From an uncultured Oscillospiraceae bacterium (GTDB lineage: Bacteria > Bacillota > Clostridia > Oscillospirales > Acutalibacteraceae), in the NCBI GenBank assembly GCA_902492895.1, contig CABUNG010000026.1, positions 1 through 40,269 of the forward strand: DNA of 40,269 nucleotides, given 5' to 3'. A program made the translations under genes and the position numbers. Positions 25,900 to 33,375 of this stretch are shown here, in pieces (position 1 is the stretch's first letter; each line of letters opens with the position of its first letter). Below the pieces are notes generated by a model. The model ran no database searches, was not told the origin of the DNA, and saw only the letters and a program-made list of their open reading frames with translations.

Positions 25900-26847
25900 T
25901 TGGAGATGAACACATCCGGGCTGCGGCAGCCTAGCCGCGTTGCACAGATTCGCTGCGTCCGCTGTGAAAATTGCGACAATATGGATATCCGCGAGAAGGT
26001 TTTTCTGCTTCTGCTCGTCATGGAAGGAGTCGTGGTGCTTCGGACCCAAAGCCGTGAAATAACCGCTGTCGCACCCAGTTTTGTGGCATTCAATGAGCAG
26101 GAAATGCCCGTATTGGTCCGCAAAAGCAAGCTTCGCGCCATGGCGGTGTACTTTCATCCGCAGTTTCTGAACATCAACATGACCTTCTCCCTTCTGCGCA
26201 GCCGAAAATACGAGGATGTCGCCAGCGTGCATGATATGTTCATGCTGACCCCATTTTTGCGGGGCAGTACCTGTCTGCCGATTATGGACCGATATCTGTC
26301 CCGGGTCACCGAGGCATTTGAAGAAATAGAAATGCAGCTCTCCAAGCAGCCGGATACATATTGGAGCTGTCGGGCCAGAGCGGGCTTCATCAATCTTCTG
26401 ATGATGCTGGAAACCCATTATCAGCTGAAGCTTATGGGGAAACTGATCATTGATCACCACCCGCAGGAGGTTACCAACTCCTTCGTCAAGCGGGCGGTTT
26501 TCTTTATAGAAACCCACTATATGGACCGGATCACCTATGCCGATATCGTGGCGGACAGCGGAACGAACCGGACGACTTTGCTCGAGCTGTTCCAGGATCA
26601 GCTCGGTATGACGGCCGTCGAATATCTGCGCCGGTATCGGATTGAAATCGCACAGAAGCTGCTGCGCTTTACTGAGGTTCCGATCAAGGACATCGCCAAT
26701 CAATGCGGATTTGCGACAGCGGAGCATTTCTCGCGCGTGTTTGCGGAAATGACCGGCGCCCCTCCCGCAGCGTTTCGGAAAAGCGCACTTGAAAAGAGGA
26801 AAAGTGAATTTCAATATGGAAATCCCTCTTTTCAGCCGCATGTATAA
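25900..26847 (+). CDS. AraC family transcriptional regulator
   Basis: A 315-residue protein with an N-terminal sensor domain, not recognisable as a specific ligand family but cupin-like in length. A C-terminal AraC double helix-turn-helix covers about residues 215-300: RITYADIVADSGTNRTTLLELFQDQLGMTAVEYL, then IKDIANQCGFATAEHFSRVF. I chose the TTG start at 25900 because GGGGGTGATC matches the anti-Shine-Dalgarno extended form 3 bases earlier. An ATG two codons later is the alternative. It has a short leader. It stands alone with a strong promoter, so its targets are unknown; the operator-like repeat suggests autoregulation. Confidence 0.85.
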   Translation: MEMNTSGLRQPSRVAQIRCVRCENCDNMDIREKVFLLLLVMEGVVVLRTQSREITAVAPSFVAFNEQEMPVLVRKSKLRAMAVYFHPQFLNINMTFSLLRSRKYEDVASVHDMFMLTPFLRGSTCLPIMDRYLSRVTEAFEEIEMQLSKQPDTYWSCRARAGFINLLMMLETHYQLKLMGKLIIDHHPQEVTNSFVKRAVFFIETHYMDRITYADIVADSGTNRTTLLELFQDQLGMTAVEYLRRYRIEIAQKLLRFTEVPIKDIANQCGFATAEHFSRVFAEMTGAPPAAFRKSALEKRKSEFQYGNPSFQPHV

Positions 26848-26960
26848 TGGCGATATGGGAATCCTGATAGAAATCCGCATTCAAATTTCCGTCAAGACCC
26901 TATTTTGATCGTTTCGGACGGTAATCCGCGATTTCCATAGGCCGAAATTCGCTTTTTCTG

Positions 26961-26989
26961 TTGACAGGAGGAGGGGAAAATGCTATTAT
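26961..26989 (+). promoter_or_regulatory. Strong promoter for the tRNA-Ser(UGA)-ddh unit
   Basis: A consensus TTGACA (26961-26966) and TATTAT (26984-26989) lie at 17-base spacing. Transcription would begin about 10 bases before the tRNA 5' end. Confidence 0.75.
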
Positions 26990-27007
26990 AATGTGCGTCA
27001 CTTGAAC

Positions 27008-27096
27008 GGAGAGGTGTCCGAGCGGTTTATGGAGCTGGTCTTGAAAACCAGTGACTCAGCAATGAGCCAAGGGTTCGAATCCCTTCCTCTCCGCCA
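27008..27096 (+). tRNA. tRNA-Ser (anticodon UGA)
   Basis: An 89-base class II tRNA. The acceptor GGAGAGG (27008-27014) pairs with CCTCTCC (27086-27092), and the CCA end is encoded (27094-27096). The anticodon arm CTGGT-CTTGAAA-ACCAG places TGA at positions 34-36, and the T-arm GGGTTCGAATCCC is canonical. A long variable arm is present, as required for serine tRNA. Confidence 0.95.
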
Positions 27097-27140
27097 TCCG
27101 TTCACTCGACGGCCAATTCTCGCCACAGGAGATCGACAAA

Positions 27141-28025
27141 ATGATCAGAACCGCTATTGTAGGTTTCGGAAATATCGGACGCGCCGTTCAGGAAGCAATC
27201 ACCACATGCAGCGATTTGCAGCTTGCGGGAGTAGTCAGCCGCAGTCTCGAACCCGGCTCTCTCGGTTCCCTGCCCGTCGTGCGCGACATCAATGAACTGG
27301 AAGCTGTCGATGTGGCGATTCTGTGCGCACCCAGCCGCTTGGTCCCGGATATGGCCGCTGCACTGCTGAAATCCGGAATTTCCACTGTGGACAGTTACGA
27401 CATTCATTCTTCTATTTACGAGGTTCGGCAGTCGCTGGATACGGCTGCAAAAGAAGGCGGCTGCGCTTCGATCATGGCAGCCGGCTGGGATCCGGGAACT
27501 GACTCAGTCGTCCGCTCCCTGATGGAAGCAATGGCCCCTAAAGGTCTGACGTATACCAATTTCGGTCCCGGTATGAGTATGGGACATACGGTAGCGGTCA
27601 AAGCGGTTGCCGGCGTCAAAAATGCGTTGTCCATGACCATTCCCCTCGGCACAGGCCTCCATCGCCGGATGGTGTATGTGGAATTGCAGGACGGCGCAGA
27701 TTTTGATCAGGTTTCCCAGGCAATCAAAAACGATGCCTATTTTGTGCATGATGAAACCCACGTAATTGCGGTACCGAGCGTGGACGCTCTCAAAGATATG
27801 GGCCACGGTGTGGACATGGAACGCAAAGGCGTTTCCGGTTCCACACAGAATCAGCGGATCGGCTTTACCATGAGCATCAACAATCCTTCCCTGACCGGCC
27901 AGGTACTGGTCGCCGCCGCCAGAGCTGTGAAAAAGCAGCGTCCCGGATGCTACACCTTGATAGAAATCCCTCCCATTGATCTGCTGGAGGGCGACCGGGA
28001 AGCTCTGATCCGCCGTTTGGTTTAA
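27141..28025 (+). CDS. ddh: meso-Diaminopimelate dehydrogenase Ddh
   Basis: A 294-residue NADP-dependent enzyme that makes meso-diaminopimelate from tetrahydrodipicolinate and ammonia in one step, for lysine and peptidoglycan. The Rossmann loop GFGNIG is at residues 8-13. The diagnostic substrate-side motifs GWDPGTDS (near 117) and FGPGMSMGH are intact. The length is shorter than the 320-residue corynebacterial type and like that of clostridial Ddh. The start at 27141 has AGGAGA 9 bases upstream. The gene begins 45 bases after tRNA-Ser(UGA) and ends 50 bases before tRNA-Ser(GCU), with no clear terminator on either side, so it is probably co-transcribed with both. Confidence 0.92.
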   Translation: MIRTAIVGFGNIGRAVQEAITTCSDLQLAGVVSRSLEPGSLGSLPVVRDINELEAVDVAILCAPSRLVPDMAAALLKSGISTVDSYDIHSSIYEVRQSLDTAAKEGGCASIMAAGWDPGTDSVVRSLMEAMAPKGLTYTNFGPGMSMGHTVAVKAVAGVKNALSMTIPLGTGLHRRMVYVELQDGADFDQVSQAIKNDAYFVHDETHVIAVPSVDALKDMGHGVDMERKGVSGSTQNQRIGFTMSINNPSLTGQVLVAAARAVKKQRPGCYTLIEIPPIDLLEGDREALIRRLV

Positions 28026-28074
28026 CAAAACTGCATAGCCTCCTCCCCTGCTCACCGCACGGGAGGCTGCATAC

Positions 28075-28165
28075 GGAGAAGTACTCAAGTTGGTGACGAG
28101 GCGCCCCTGCTAAGGGCGTAGGTCGGGTAACCGGCGCGAGGGTTCGAGTCCCTCCTTCTCCGCCA
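28075..28165 (+). tRNA. tRNA-Ser (anticodon GCU)
   Basis: A 91-base class II tRNA. The acceptor GGAGAAG (28075-28081) pairs with CTTCTCC (28155-28161), with CCA encoded at 28163-28165. The anticodon arm CGCCC-CTGCTAA-GGGCG puts GCT at 34-36. It has a long variable arm and a canonical T-arm (GGGTTCGAGTCCC). Confidence 0.95.
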
Positions 28166-28170
28166 CAAGG

Positions 28171-28220
28171 AAGCCCCTGTATTTAGGCCAAGAATGGCTT
28201 GATTACAGGGGCTTTTCTTG
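28171..28220 (+). terminator. Terminator of the tRNA-ddh-tRNA unit
   Basis: AAGCCCCTGTA (28171-28181) pairs with TACAGGGGCTT (28204-28214) around an inner GCCA/TGGC hairpin, then TTTTCTTGTTTC follows. It lies 6 bases after the tRNA CCA. Confidence 0.8.
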
Positions 28221-28223
28221 TTT

Positions 28224-28620
28224 CTGACTTGGCGTATTTTCTGACACATGTTTACGCTTTTTAGCATATTAAAGTCGGTAAACATTCATATAACGAGGAT
28301 AACACCGCGAATTTTGCACCGATCTCGTGGATTAGCTTTGCAATGGATAAAAAAATCCTGTCTTGTGATAAGTATGGGATATAATAAGCGAACCAGATAC
28401 AACATCGACAGAACAGGCGTTTTATCTGCTACCGTTCTTACTGCCGATTTATTGCCGTTTGCAGAATGTCACAATGCATATACAAAAAATGAAGCCTTGC
28501 TCGGCACTGTGACGCCAGAATTTTGTCCAGGGAAAGTGCTAAATATCCCGTTAATTCAAAATGCAGAATGGCCGTGACGCAGGAGCATTGCCGGTTGCCG
28601 AGGTGGGCTTGCAACGCAAG
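28224..28620. other. Gene-poor, AT-rich patch behind tRNA-Ser(GCU), possibly decayed DNA
   Basis: About 400 bases without a supported gene and with composition unlike the neighbours. Open frames exist on both strands, but none has a ribosome-binding site or recognisable similarity. An 8-bp inverted repeat, ATGTTTAC (28248-28255) with GTAAACAT (28278-28285), lies at the left. The patch is bounded on the right by a copy of a tRNA 3' end. This fits an eroded inserted element, but it could also be ordinary intergenic DNA. Confidence 0.35.
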
Positions 28621-28643
28621 CTCGAGTCCCTTTTTCTCTGCCA
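28621..28643 (+). repeat. Imperfect copy of the tRNA-Ser(GCU) 3' end (attachment-site-like)
   Basis: Twenty-three bases match bases 28143-28165 of tRNA-Ser(GCU) at 19 positions, including TCGAGTCCCT and the terminal GCCA. A GCTTG/CAAGC hairpin (about 28607-28621) precedes it. No full cloverleaf can be drawn, so it is not a functional tRNA. Integrating elements that enter tRNA 3' ends leave this kind of duplicate. Confidence 0.45.
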
Positions 28644-28653
28644 TCGGCCGAGC

Positions 28654-28683
28654 CGGATATCCGTTTTTCATCCGGGCATACTA
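28654..28683 (+). promoter_or_regulatory. Sigma-G-like promoter of the 66-residue gene
   Basis: CATACTA (28677-28683) is preceded, at 17 bases, by CGGATA (28654-28659), close to the forespore sigma-G pattern. It lies about 20 bases before the ATG. The run GCATACTATA is shared with the coat-protein and epimerase-like gene promoters. Confidence 0.45.
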
Positions 28684-28700
28684 TATCCGAGGTGATTGAC

Positions 28701-28901
28701 ATGGCAAAAAAAGGCATGGCCCGGCCCGAATGGACTCACACACAGCCTCATAACGACGCCCCGCCCGTACCGGAGATTCAGGGAAAAGCCAAGCACGGAA
28801 AACAAAAAGCCAATCCCATCATCGAAGGCTCCAGCGGCCCGCAGATGAAAGTCTATCATGAGCTCAAAGGCGACGGATCTGTCGGAGACACCAATCCGTA
28901 A
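28701..28901 (+). CDS. Hypothetical 66-residue basic protein, possibly spore-related
   Basis: A small soluble protein starting MAKKGMARPEWTHTQPHND, rich in Lys, Pro and Gly, with PPVPEIQGKAKHGK in the middle. I know of similar short hypothetical proteins in Clostridia but no assigned function. The ATG at 28701 is preceded by GAGGTGATT; a start three codons earlier would begin inside that site. It has a sporulation-type promoter and a clean terminator, so it is a real single-gene unit. A role in the spore is an inference from the promoter only. Confidence 0.65.
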   Translation: MAKKGMARPEWTHTQPHNDAPPVPEIQGKAKHGKQKANPIIEGSSGPQMKVYHELKGDGSVGDTNP

Positions 28902-28909
28902 CCCCCTTG

Positions 28910-28935
28910 GCCGCCTCGTTAACGAGGCGGCTTTT
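28910..28935 (+). terminator. Terminator of the 66-residue gene
   Basis: GCCGCCTCG (28910-28918) and CGAGGCGGC (28923-28931) form a perfect 9-bp stem around TTAA, followed by TTTT. Confidence 0.9.
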
Positions 28936-28963
28936 CACCTTTTGGGATGATACCGCATATAAT
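28934..28963 (+). promoter_or_regulatory. Candidate promoter of the 72-residue gene
   Basis: TATAAT (28958-28963) is a consensus -10. TTCACC (28934-28939) at 18 bases is the best -35 and overlaps the tail of the previous terminator. Confidence 0.45.
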
Positions 28964-28996
28964 GGCGTATCTCCTTGAGGAACGGAGGCGAATTTC

Positions 28997-29215
28997 ATGA
29001 CGATGAACGCCACAGTGCAGACGGTGGAAAATGGCCAATTGCTCGTCTGCGATATGGAAACCAATCAGGATGTCGTGGTCCATACTTCCTGTGCCTACCG
29101 TTTTTGTCCCGGCGACCGTGTTTGTATTGAATTCAACGGTGCTATGACGATGAGCATCCCGCCGCAGATTTCGGCCACCTGTATCAAACGGATGCCCTCC
29201 CGCGGTTGCTGCTGA
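28997..29215 (+). CDS. Small conserved-looking protein, 72 residues (DUF3221-like strand pattern)
   Basis: A compact, beta-rich-looking protein with a short GD-containing loop (FCPGDRVCIEF) and an AMTMSIPPQISA stretch. The latter resembles DUF3221/YobA-like proteins, but those usually carry a signal peptide and this one does not. It ends with a Cys pair. The start has GGAGG eight bases upstream, and both a promoter and a terminator are clear. An OB-like fold is plausible; function is unknown. Confidence 0.65.
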   Translation: MTMNATVQTVENGQLLVCDMETNQDVVVHTSCAYRFCPGDRVCIEFNGAMTMSIPPQISATCIKRMPSRGCC

Positions 29216-29232
29216 ATCGGCAAGCATCCGAT

Positions 29233-29259
29233 ACCCGCCCTGCTCCGGGGCGGGTTTTT
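29233..29259 (+). terminator. Terminator of the 72-residue gene
   Basis: ACCCGCCC (29233-29240) pairs with GGGCGGGT (29248-29255), with a 7-base loop and five Ts at the end. Confidence 0.88.
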
Positions 29260-29288
29260 GCCATATGTATGCCCACTAAAGAAAAGAG

Positions 29289-29316
29289 TCGACTTTTGGA
29301 GAGGGTATGCTATAAT
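29289..29316 (+). promoter_or_regulatory. Extended -10 promoter of the 178-residue membrane protein
   Basis: TGCTATAAT (29308-29316) is a consensus extended -10. TCGACT (29289-29294) at 16 bases is a partial -35. It lies about 60 bases before the start. Confidence 0.6.
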
Positions 29317-29374
29317 AATAAATAGACCGCCGCGGCGCGGCCTTACATAACGAAACGGCAAGTCGGGTGACAAT

Positions 29375-29911
29375 ATGAAAGTACGAAAAAGGACGCTGCT
29401 GCTGATTGCGGGACTGGTTTGGGGATGCGCGGGATTCAACATTCTGCGGATCGGCATTGCCGCATACAGTGCCTATTGGAACATCTGGAACGTTCTGATT
29501 TCGCTGGCGGTCTATCTGGCATTTCAGCTGTTTATTTTCAGCCGTATGGTGAAAAAGCACACGGTCCGTATCGTCGGATATGAGGAGGAAAAGCAGTTCT
29601 TCCTCAAATTTTTCGATGTAAAAGCCTTCTGTATTATGGGCTTTATGATCGCTTTGGGTGTAGGGCTGCGGATATCGGGGATCTGCCCTGATATATTCAT
29701 TGCCGTGTTTTACACAGGACTCGGTGCCTCTCTGCTGACGGCGGGAGTCCTTTTCCTCGTCAATTATGTTCGGAACCAGTCCTCTCCGCTCCCGGAAGCG
29801 GACCGGACGGAACTCTGTAAAATAGTCGACAAAACAGAATCCTCCGGAGAAACCAGCCCCTCGGTGGAGAAAGAATCCGAGCTCTCCCCTCTTTCCAACG
29901 GTGTCTCTTAA
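29375..29911 (+). CDS. Hypothetical membrane protein, four segments
   Basis: A 178-residue protein with four predicted membrane segments (about residues 8-28, 33-55, 85-103 and 107-128). A cytoplasmic loop with KKHTVRIVGYEEEKQFF sits between segments 2 and 3, and a polar Ser/Glu-rich tail of about 45 residues ends the protein. I recognise no family. The ribosome-binding site is weak (GGGTGA close to the ATG). It has its own extended -10 promoter and ends before a shared bidirectional terminator. Confidence 0.65.
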   Translation: MKVRKRTLLLIAGLVWGCAGFNILRIGIAAYSAYWNIWNVLISLAVYLAFQLFIFSRMVKKHTVRIVGYEEEKQFFLKFFDVKAFCIMGFMIALGVGLRISGICPDIFIAVFYTGLGASLLTAGVLFLVNYVRNQSSPLPEADRTELCKIVDKTESSGETSPSVEKESELSPLSNGVS

Positions 29912-30011
29912 AAATATGGCGAAAAAACCCGAGTGCGACCGATGAATCGCTATTTGCGCAGCGGATCATTCCCGGAGCATGAGCAACCGCGGATAAAGGC
30001 GTAACTTTAAA

Positions 30012-30052
30012 ACAAAGCCGGACGGCGAGCATTGCTCGCCGTCCGGCTTTGT
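30012..30052. terminator. Very strong bidirectional terminator
   Basis: A perfect 19-bp inverted repeat (30012-30030 with 30034-30052, core GACGGCGAGC) with a 3-base loop and A/T-rich outer ends that give T-runs both ways. It separates the membrane-protein gene from the convergent GH3 gene. Confidence 0.85.
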
Positions 30053-30069
30053 CTTATATGCCGCTTAAT

Positions 30070-32241
30070 CTAGCTTTCCTGGTGCAGAACTGCCGCCTTC
30101 AGTATAAAGGAGGCACTCAATGCGGCCCTCGCATCGCCCCCGACATACACCTCGAACCGTCCCGACTCGGACACATGACGGCCGTCCTCGTGATAAAACC
30201 GCAGCTGCTCTTCCCGCAGTTCCAGGGTGATCCGGCGGGACTCTCCCGGTTTCAAGTGCACCTTTTGAATGCCCACCAGCTCCCGCCGGGGACGCACCAC
30301 GCTGCCGGCGACATCCCGCACATACAGCTGCACCGTTTCCACGACAGGATACCGCTCTCCTTCATTGGCCAGCGTCACCGATATCTTCAGCATACCGTCC
30401 GGCTCCATCCGGTCCCGGTCAAGCTGCAGATCCCGATAAGAAACCGGAGAATAATTCAGGCCGTATCCAAAGGGATAGAGAGGTTCGTTCGGCATATCCA
30501 AATACCGCGAGGTGTATTTTTCGTCCGGGTTTTCTTCCAGCGGACGGTTGGTGGAAAACCCGTTGTAAGCGAGAGGAAGCTGCCCCACAGCATAAGGAAA
30601 GGCCATAGACAGCCGCCCTTCCGGCATCCGCTCTCCATACAAAACATCCGCCACAGCCGCGCCGCCCTCGGTTCCCGGAAACCAGGCGACCAACAGGGCG
30701 TCCACCCCATCGGAAAGACGGCGGAGGTCCAGCGGACGGCCTGTAAACAGCACAGCCGCGACTGGTTTTCCCAGATGGCGGATTTCTTCAGCGAGAGCCA
30801 TCTGTTCCTCCGGCAATTCGATGAAACCGCGGCTGGCGGCCTCGCCGCTCATATCGGCCGATTCTCCCAAAGCCAGCAGAATCACATCGGCGTCCTTCGC
30901 CGCCGCGACGGCTTCCCGAATGGACGTAGAATCCGGCCTGAGCCCTCCTGCATCGTGAAATACCGGCTGCACCATCTTCGTTTTTTCTAGCAAGCCCTGG
31001 CGAAGGGTTGCGGTTTCCTCTTCCCATCCGATACAGGCCCAGCCGCCTAGCAGACTTTTGGTCTCTGCATAGGGACCGATCACCGCCACTTTTTGTGACG
31101 GCGACAACGGCAGCAGGCTGCCCTTATTTTGCAGGAGAACCAAGGAACGCGCCGCCGCATCCCGCGCGGCGCGGCGATGTTCCGGACAGGCGAGAACCGC
31201 GCGTTCGCGCTCCGGCGAACTGCCGCGGAAGGGATCCTCAAACAGGCCCAATCGATCCTTGAGGGTCAGAATCCGCAGAACCGCCTCATCCACAAGGGAC
31301 TCGGACAACTGTCCGCTGCGGACCAATTCCTCACCGAATGTGAGATAATCGGAGGTCATCATCTCGATATCCACGCCGGCCCTGATCGCCTGCTCTGCGG
31401 CCTCCTCTCCCGTTTCAGCAACGCCGTGAGCCGTCAATTCGTGAACCGCTCCCCAATCGGAGATCACCACGCCGTCAAAGCCCCATTCCTTCCGCAGCAC
31501 CGTGCGGAGAAGGAAACCGCTGGCTGTACAGGGCGTTCCGTTGAGTGCGTGAAAAGCCGACATAGCCATAGCCGCACCTGCGTCCACCGCCGCTTTGTAG
31601 GCGGGCAGATAAAAGGCCCGCAGGGTATACATCGAAAGTTCTACCGTGTTGTAGTCCCGTCCGGCCTCGGCCGCACCATAGGCGGCGATGTGCTTGACGC
31701 AGGCGGCGATCCGTTCGGGATCCCGCAGATCGGCCCCCTGATAGCCCCGGACCATTTCGGCGGCATACCGGGCACCGAGGAAAGGATCCTCCCCCGTTGC
31801 CTCCATCACCCGCCCCCATCGCGCGTCCCTAACCAGGTCCGCCATGGGGGAAAAGGTCACGTGTACGCCGGAGGCCGCGGCTTCCCGGGCGGCCAGACGG
31901 GCGGTCTCCCGGGCCAGTTCCGGGCTGAAGGTGCAGCCCAATGCCAGAGGAATAGGAAAAATCGTGCGGAATCCGTGGATCACGTCCCGCATAAAAAGCA
32001 GCGGAATCTGATGCGGATCCCGTTTCAGATGTTCCGTCTGCACCCGTCTGGTCAGTTCCGCTCCGGTGATGTTGATGACCGAGCCGCAGCTCGCCAGATC
32101 CTCCTCCCGGATTCCCATCCGATGCAGCGGCCCGGTGACATCCCCCGGTTCCTGGCCGCAGAAAAAAGTATAGTCGAGCTGCGTCATTTGTGCGAGTTTT
32201 TCCCGCAGGCTCATCCTCTGAATCAAGCGCTTCAAATCCAT
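30070..32241 (-). CDS. GH3 family beta-glycosidase (BglX-like)
   Basis: A 723-residue cytoplasmic (no signal peptide) exo-acting glycosidase of family GH3. The N-terminal barrel carries the substrate motif CVKHIAAYG (about residue 184) and the nucleophile Asp in VVISDWGAVHEL (about 261). A C-terminal alpha/beta sandwich follows. The end is the usual fibronectin-III-like domain (VETVQLYVRDVAGSVVRPRREL). The family includes beta-glucosidases and beta-xylosidases; the substrate here is not decidable by eye. It is second in a two-gene unit behind the SGNH esterase gene (18-base gap), beside an AraC regulator. A role in trimming imported oligosaccharides is inferred. Confidence 0.9.
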   Translation of the reverse strand: MDLKRLIQRMSLREKLAQMTQLDYTFFCGQEPGDVTGPLHRMGIREEDLASCGSVINITGAELTRRVQTEHLKRDPHQIPLLFMRDVIHGFRTIFPIPLALGCTFSPELARETARLAAREAAASGVHVTFSPMADLVRDARWGRVMEATGEDPFLGARYAAEMVRGYQGADLRDPERIAACVKHIAAYGAAEAGRDYNTVELSMYTLRAFYLPAYKAAVDAGAAMAMSAFHALNGTPCTASGFLLRTVLRKEWGFDGVVISDWGAVHELTAHGVAETGEEAAEQAIRAGVDIEMMTSDYLTFGEELVRSGQLSESLVDEAVLRILTLKDRLGLFEDPFRGSSPERERAVLACPEHRRAARDAAARSLVLLQNKGSLLPLSPSQKVAVIGPYAETKSLLGGWACIGWEEETATLRQGLLEKTKMVQPVFHDAGGLRPDSTSIREAVAAAKDADVILLALGESADMSGEAASRGFIELPEEQMALAEEIRHLGKPVAAVLFTGRPLDLRRLSDGVDALLVAWFPGTEGGAAVADVLYGERMPEGRLSMAFPYAVGQLPLAYNGFSTNRPLEENPDEKYTSRYLDMPNEPLYPFGYGLNYSPVSYRDLQLDRDRMEPDGMLKISVTLANEGERYPVVETVQLYVRDVAGSVVRPRRELVGIQKVHLKPGESRRITLELREEQLRFYHEDGRHVSESGRFEVYVGGDARAALSASFILKAAVLHQES

Positions 32242-32259
32242 ATATTCTACCCTCTCCCG

Positions 32260-33324
32260 TTATAAGCCCGCCTCTTCCAAAGCCTGCCGCAGCACAGGAA
32301 GAACCGTCTGTGCCATTCTCCAGAATCCCAGATCGTTGGGATGGCAGCCGTCCACTGTGCAGCCGTCCCGGTAGTTCTTTCCGAACAGATCGGCGCCATC
32401 GATAAAGTACACCCGCCGGTCCCCCCGATTCTTTGCGCGGCGGTAGGTATCGAGAATCACCGCCCGCCTGCGGTCGCTTTCCTCCCGGTCAAAATCCACA
32501 TTGGGTTTGGATATCAGCAGAATCGGGAGATCCGGATGACGTTCCCGCACGATCCGGAAAAAGGGTTCATGGGTACGGCGGAGATCCTCCGCCGAATCGG
32601 CGTTGTAGTCGTAATCCATGACAAAGGCCGTCATGGGCATGGACGCGATACAGCGGGCCATTTCCGGCTCCCCTTTGGCATTGCCGCTGAATCCCAGGTT
32701 TACCATATCCGCCCGCAGCTCCCGGCAGACGATCGCCGGATACGCGTTGCCTGGCCGGGAGGCGCACCCGCCCTGGGTGATGGAGGATCCGTAAAACACC
32801 ACCGGATACCGGTACAAGAAAGGTTCCGGCGCCAAGATCAGCGCGTCGGGCGGCAGTCCGATCGCGATCTCGGCTACCCCGTTGTACAGCGGAAAATGGA
32901 TCAGAATCTCTCTCCGGCGGCGGTCCTGAAACGCAATCTCTCCCGAAACCTCCGGACGGCCGGCCTCCGGCATGAACACCTTACGGAACTGCGGAATCTG
33001 CCCCGTCTCACCGGCGTACAGATCAAATCCGCCCGAACCGGACCGGGGCATATGGGACAGGTCGTCCGTATACCGGATCACCGCTTTGAGGGCAATGTAG
33101 TCGGAATCGGTGCAAAACCGCATCCGCACGCCCGGCGTACAGGTGGCGGTCCATTGGATGTTCTGCGGCAGGAGCGGCAGCTCCTTATCCCCGATTCGGG
33201 AAAAGCTGTCGATTTCCGCCGCGCCGTCGATCTCCACACCGGCATGGCGGCGGTCGATCCAGAACAGAGAATCCCGTCCGATATTGCCAAAAATCAAGTT
33301 TGGATCAATGTCTGTAAAATGCAT
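32260..33324 (-). CDS. SGNH/GDSL hydrolase family protein with N-terminal beta domain
   Basis: A 354-residue cytoplasmic protein. The first 160 residues form a beta-rich accessory domain. The C-terminal part has SGNH-type features: GSSIT with the Ser near residue 179, a NLGFSGNA block, and the catalytic Asp/His pair in VDGCHPND (about 323-327). It fits carbohydrate-ester-hydrolase-like families that remove acetyl or acyl groups from sugars. No signal peptide is seen. It is first of a two-gene unit with GH3 and is divergent from the AraC gene. Substrate is unknown. Confidence 0.8.
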   Translation of the reverse strand: MHFTDIDPNLIFGNIGRDSLFWIDRRHAGVEIDGAAEIDSFSRIGDKELPLLPQNIQWTATCTPGVRMRFCTDSDYIALKAVIRYTDDLSHMPRSGSGGFDLYAGETGQIPQFRKVFMPEAGRPEVSGEIAFQDRRRREILIHFPLYNGVAEIAIGLPPDALILAPEPFLYRYPVVFYGSSITQGGCASRPGNAYPAIVCRELRADMVNLGFSGNAKGEPEMARCIASMPMTAFVMDYDYNADSAEDLRRTHEPFFRIVRERHPDLPILLISKPNVDFDREESDRRRAVILDTYRRAKNRGDRRVYFIDGADLFGKNYRDGCTVDGCHPNDLGFWRMAQTVLPVLRQALEEAGL

Positions 33325-33346
33325 ATGATTATCTCCTTATATCGGA

Positions 33347-33375
33347 TTGCCAACGCCTGCCGAACGTGTTATACT
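33347..33375 (+). promoter_or_regulatory. Promoter of the divergent AraC-family gene
   Basis: TTGCCA (33347-33352), 17 bases, then TATACT (33370-33375), preceded by TGT, which makes it an extended -10. AACGT (33363-33367) and ACGTT (33377-33381) flank the -10 in inverted order and could bind a regulator. The short shared region also contains the unresolved minus-strand promoter. Confidence 0.7.

Noticed and set aside
26993..27295. Plus-strand open frame of 100 codons over tRNA-Ser(UGA)
   Set aside because: It overlaps a perfect tRNA and the start of ddh in another frame.
28037..28068. Hairpin between ddh and tRNA-Ser(GCU) as a terminator
   Set aside because: The stem is only 7 bp with an 18-base loop, and no T-run follows.
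28248..28577. 109-codon open frame in the AT-rich patch
   Set aside because: No ribosome-binding site or recognisable similarity, and an equally open frame runs on the other strand; treated as decayed or non-coding.
28607..28643. A third functional tRNA
   Set aside because: Only the 3' end matches a tRNA; no acceptor partner or anticodon arm can be drawn upstream.
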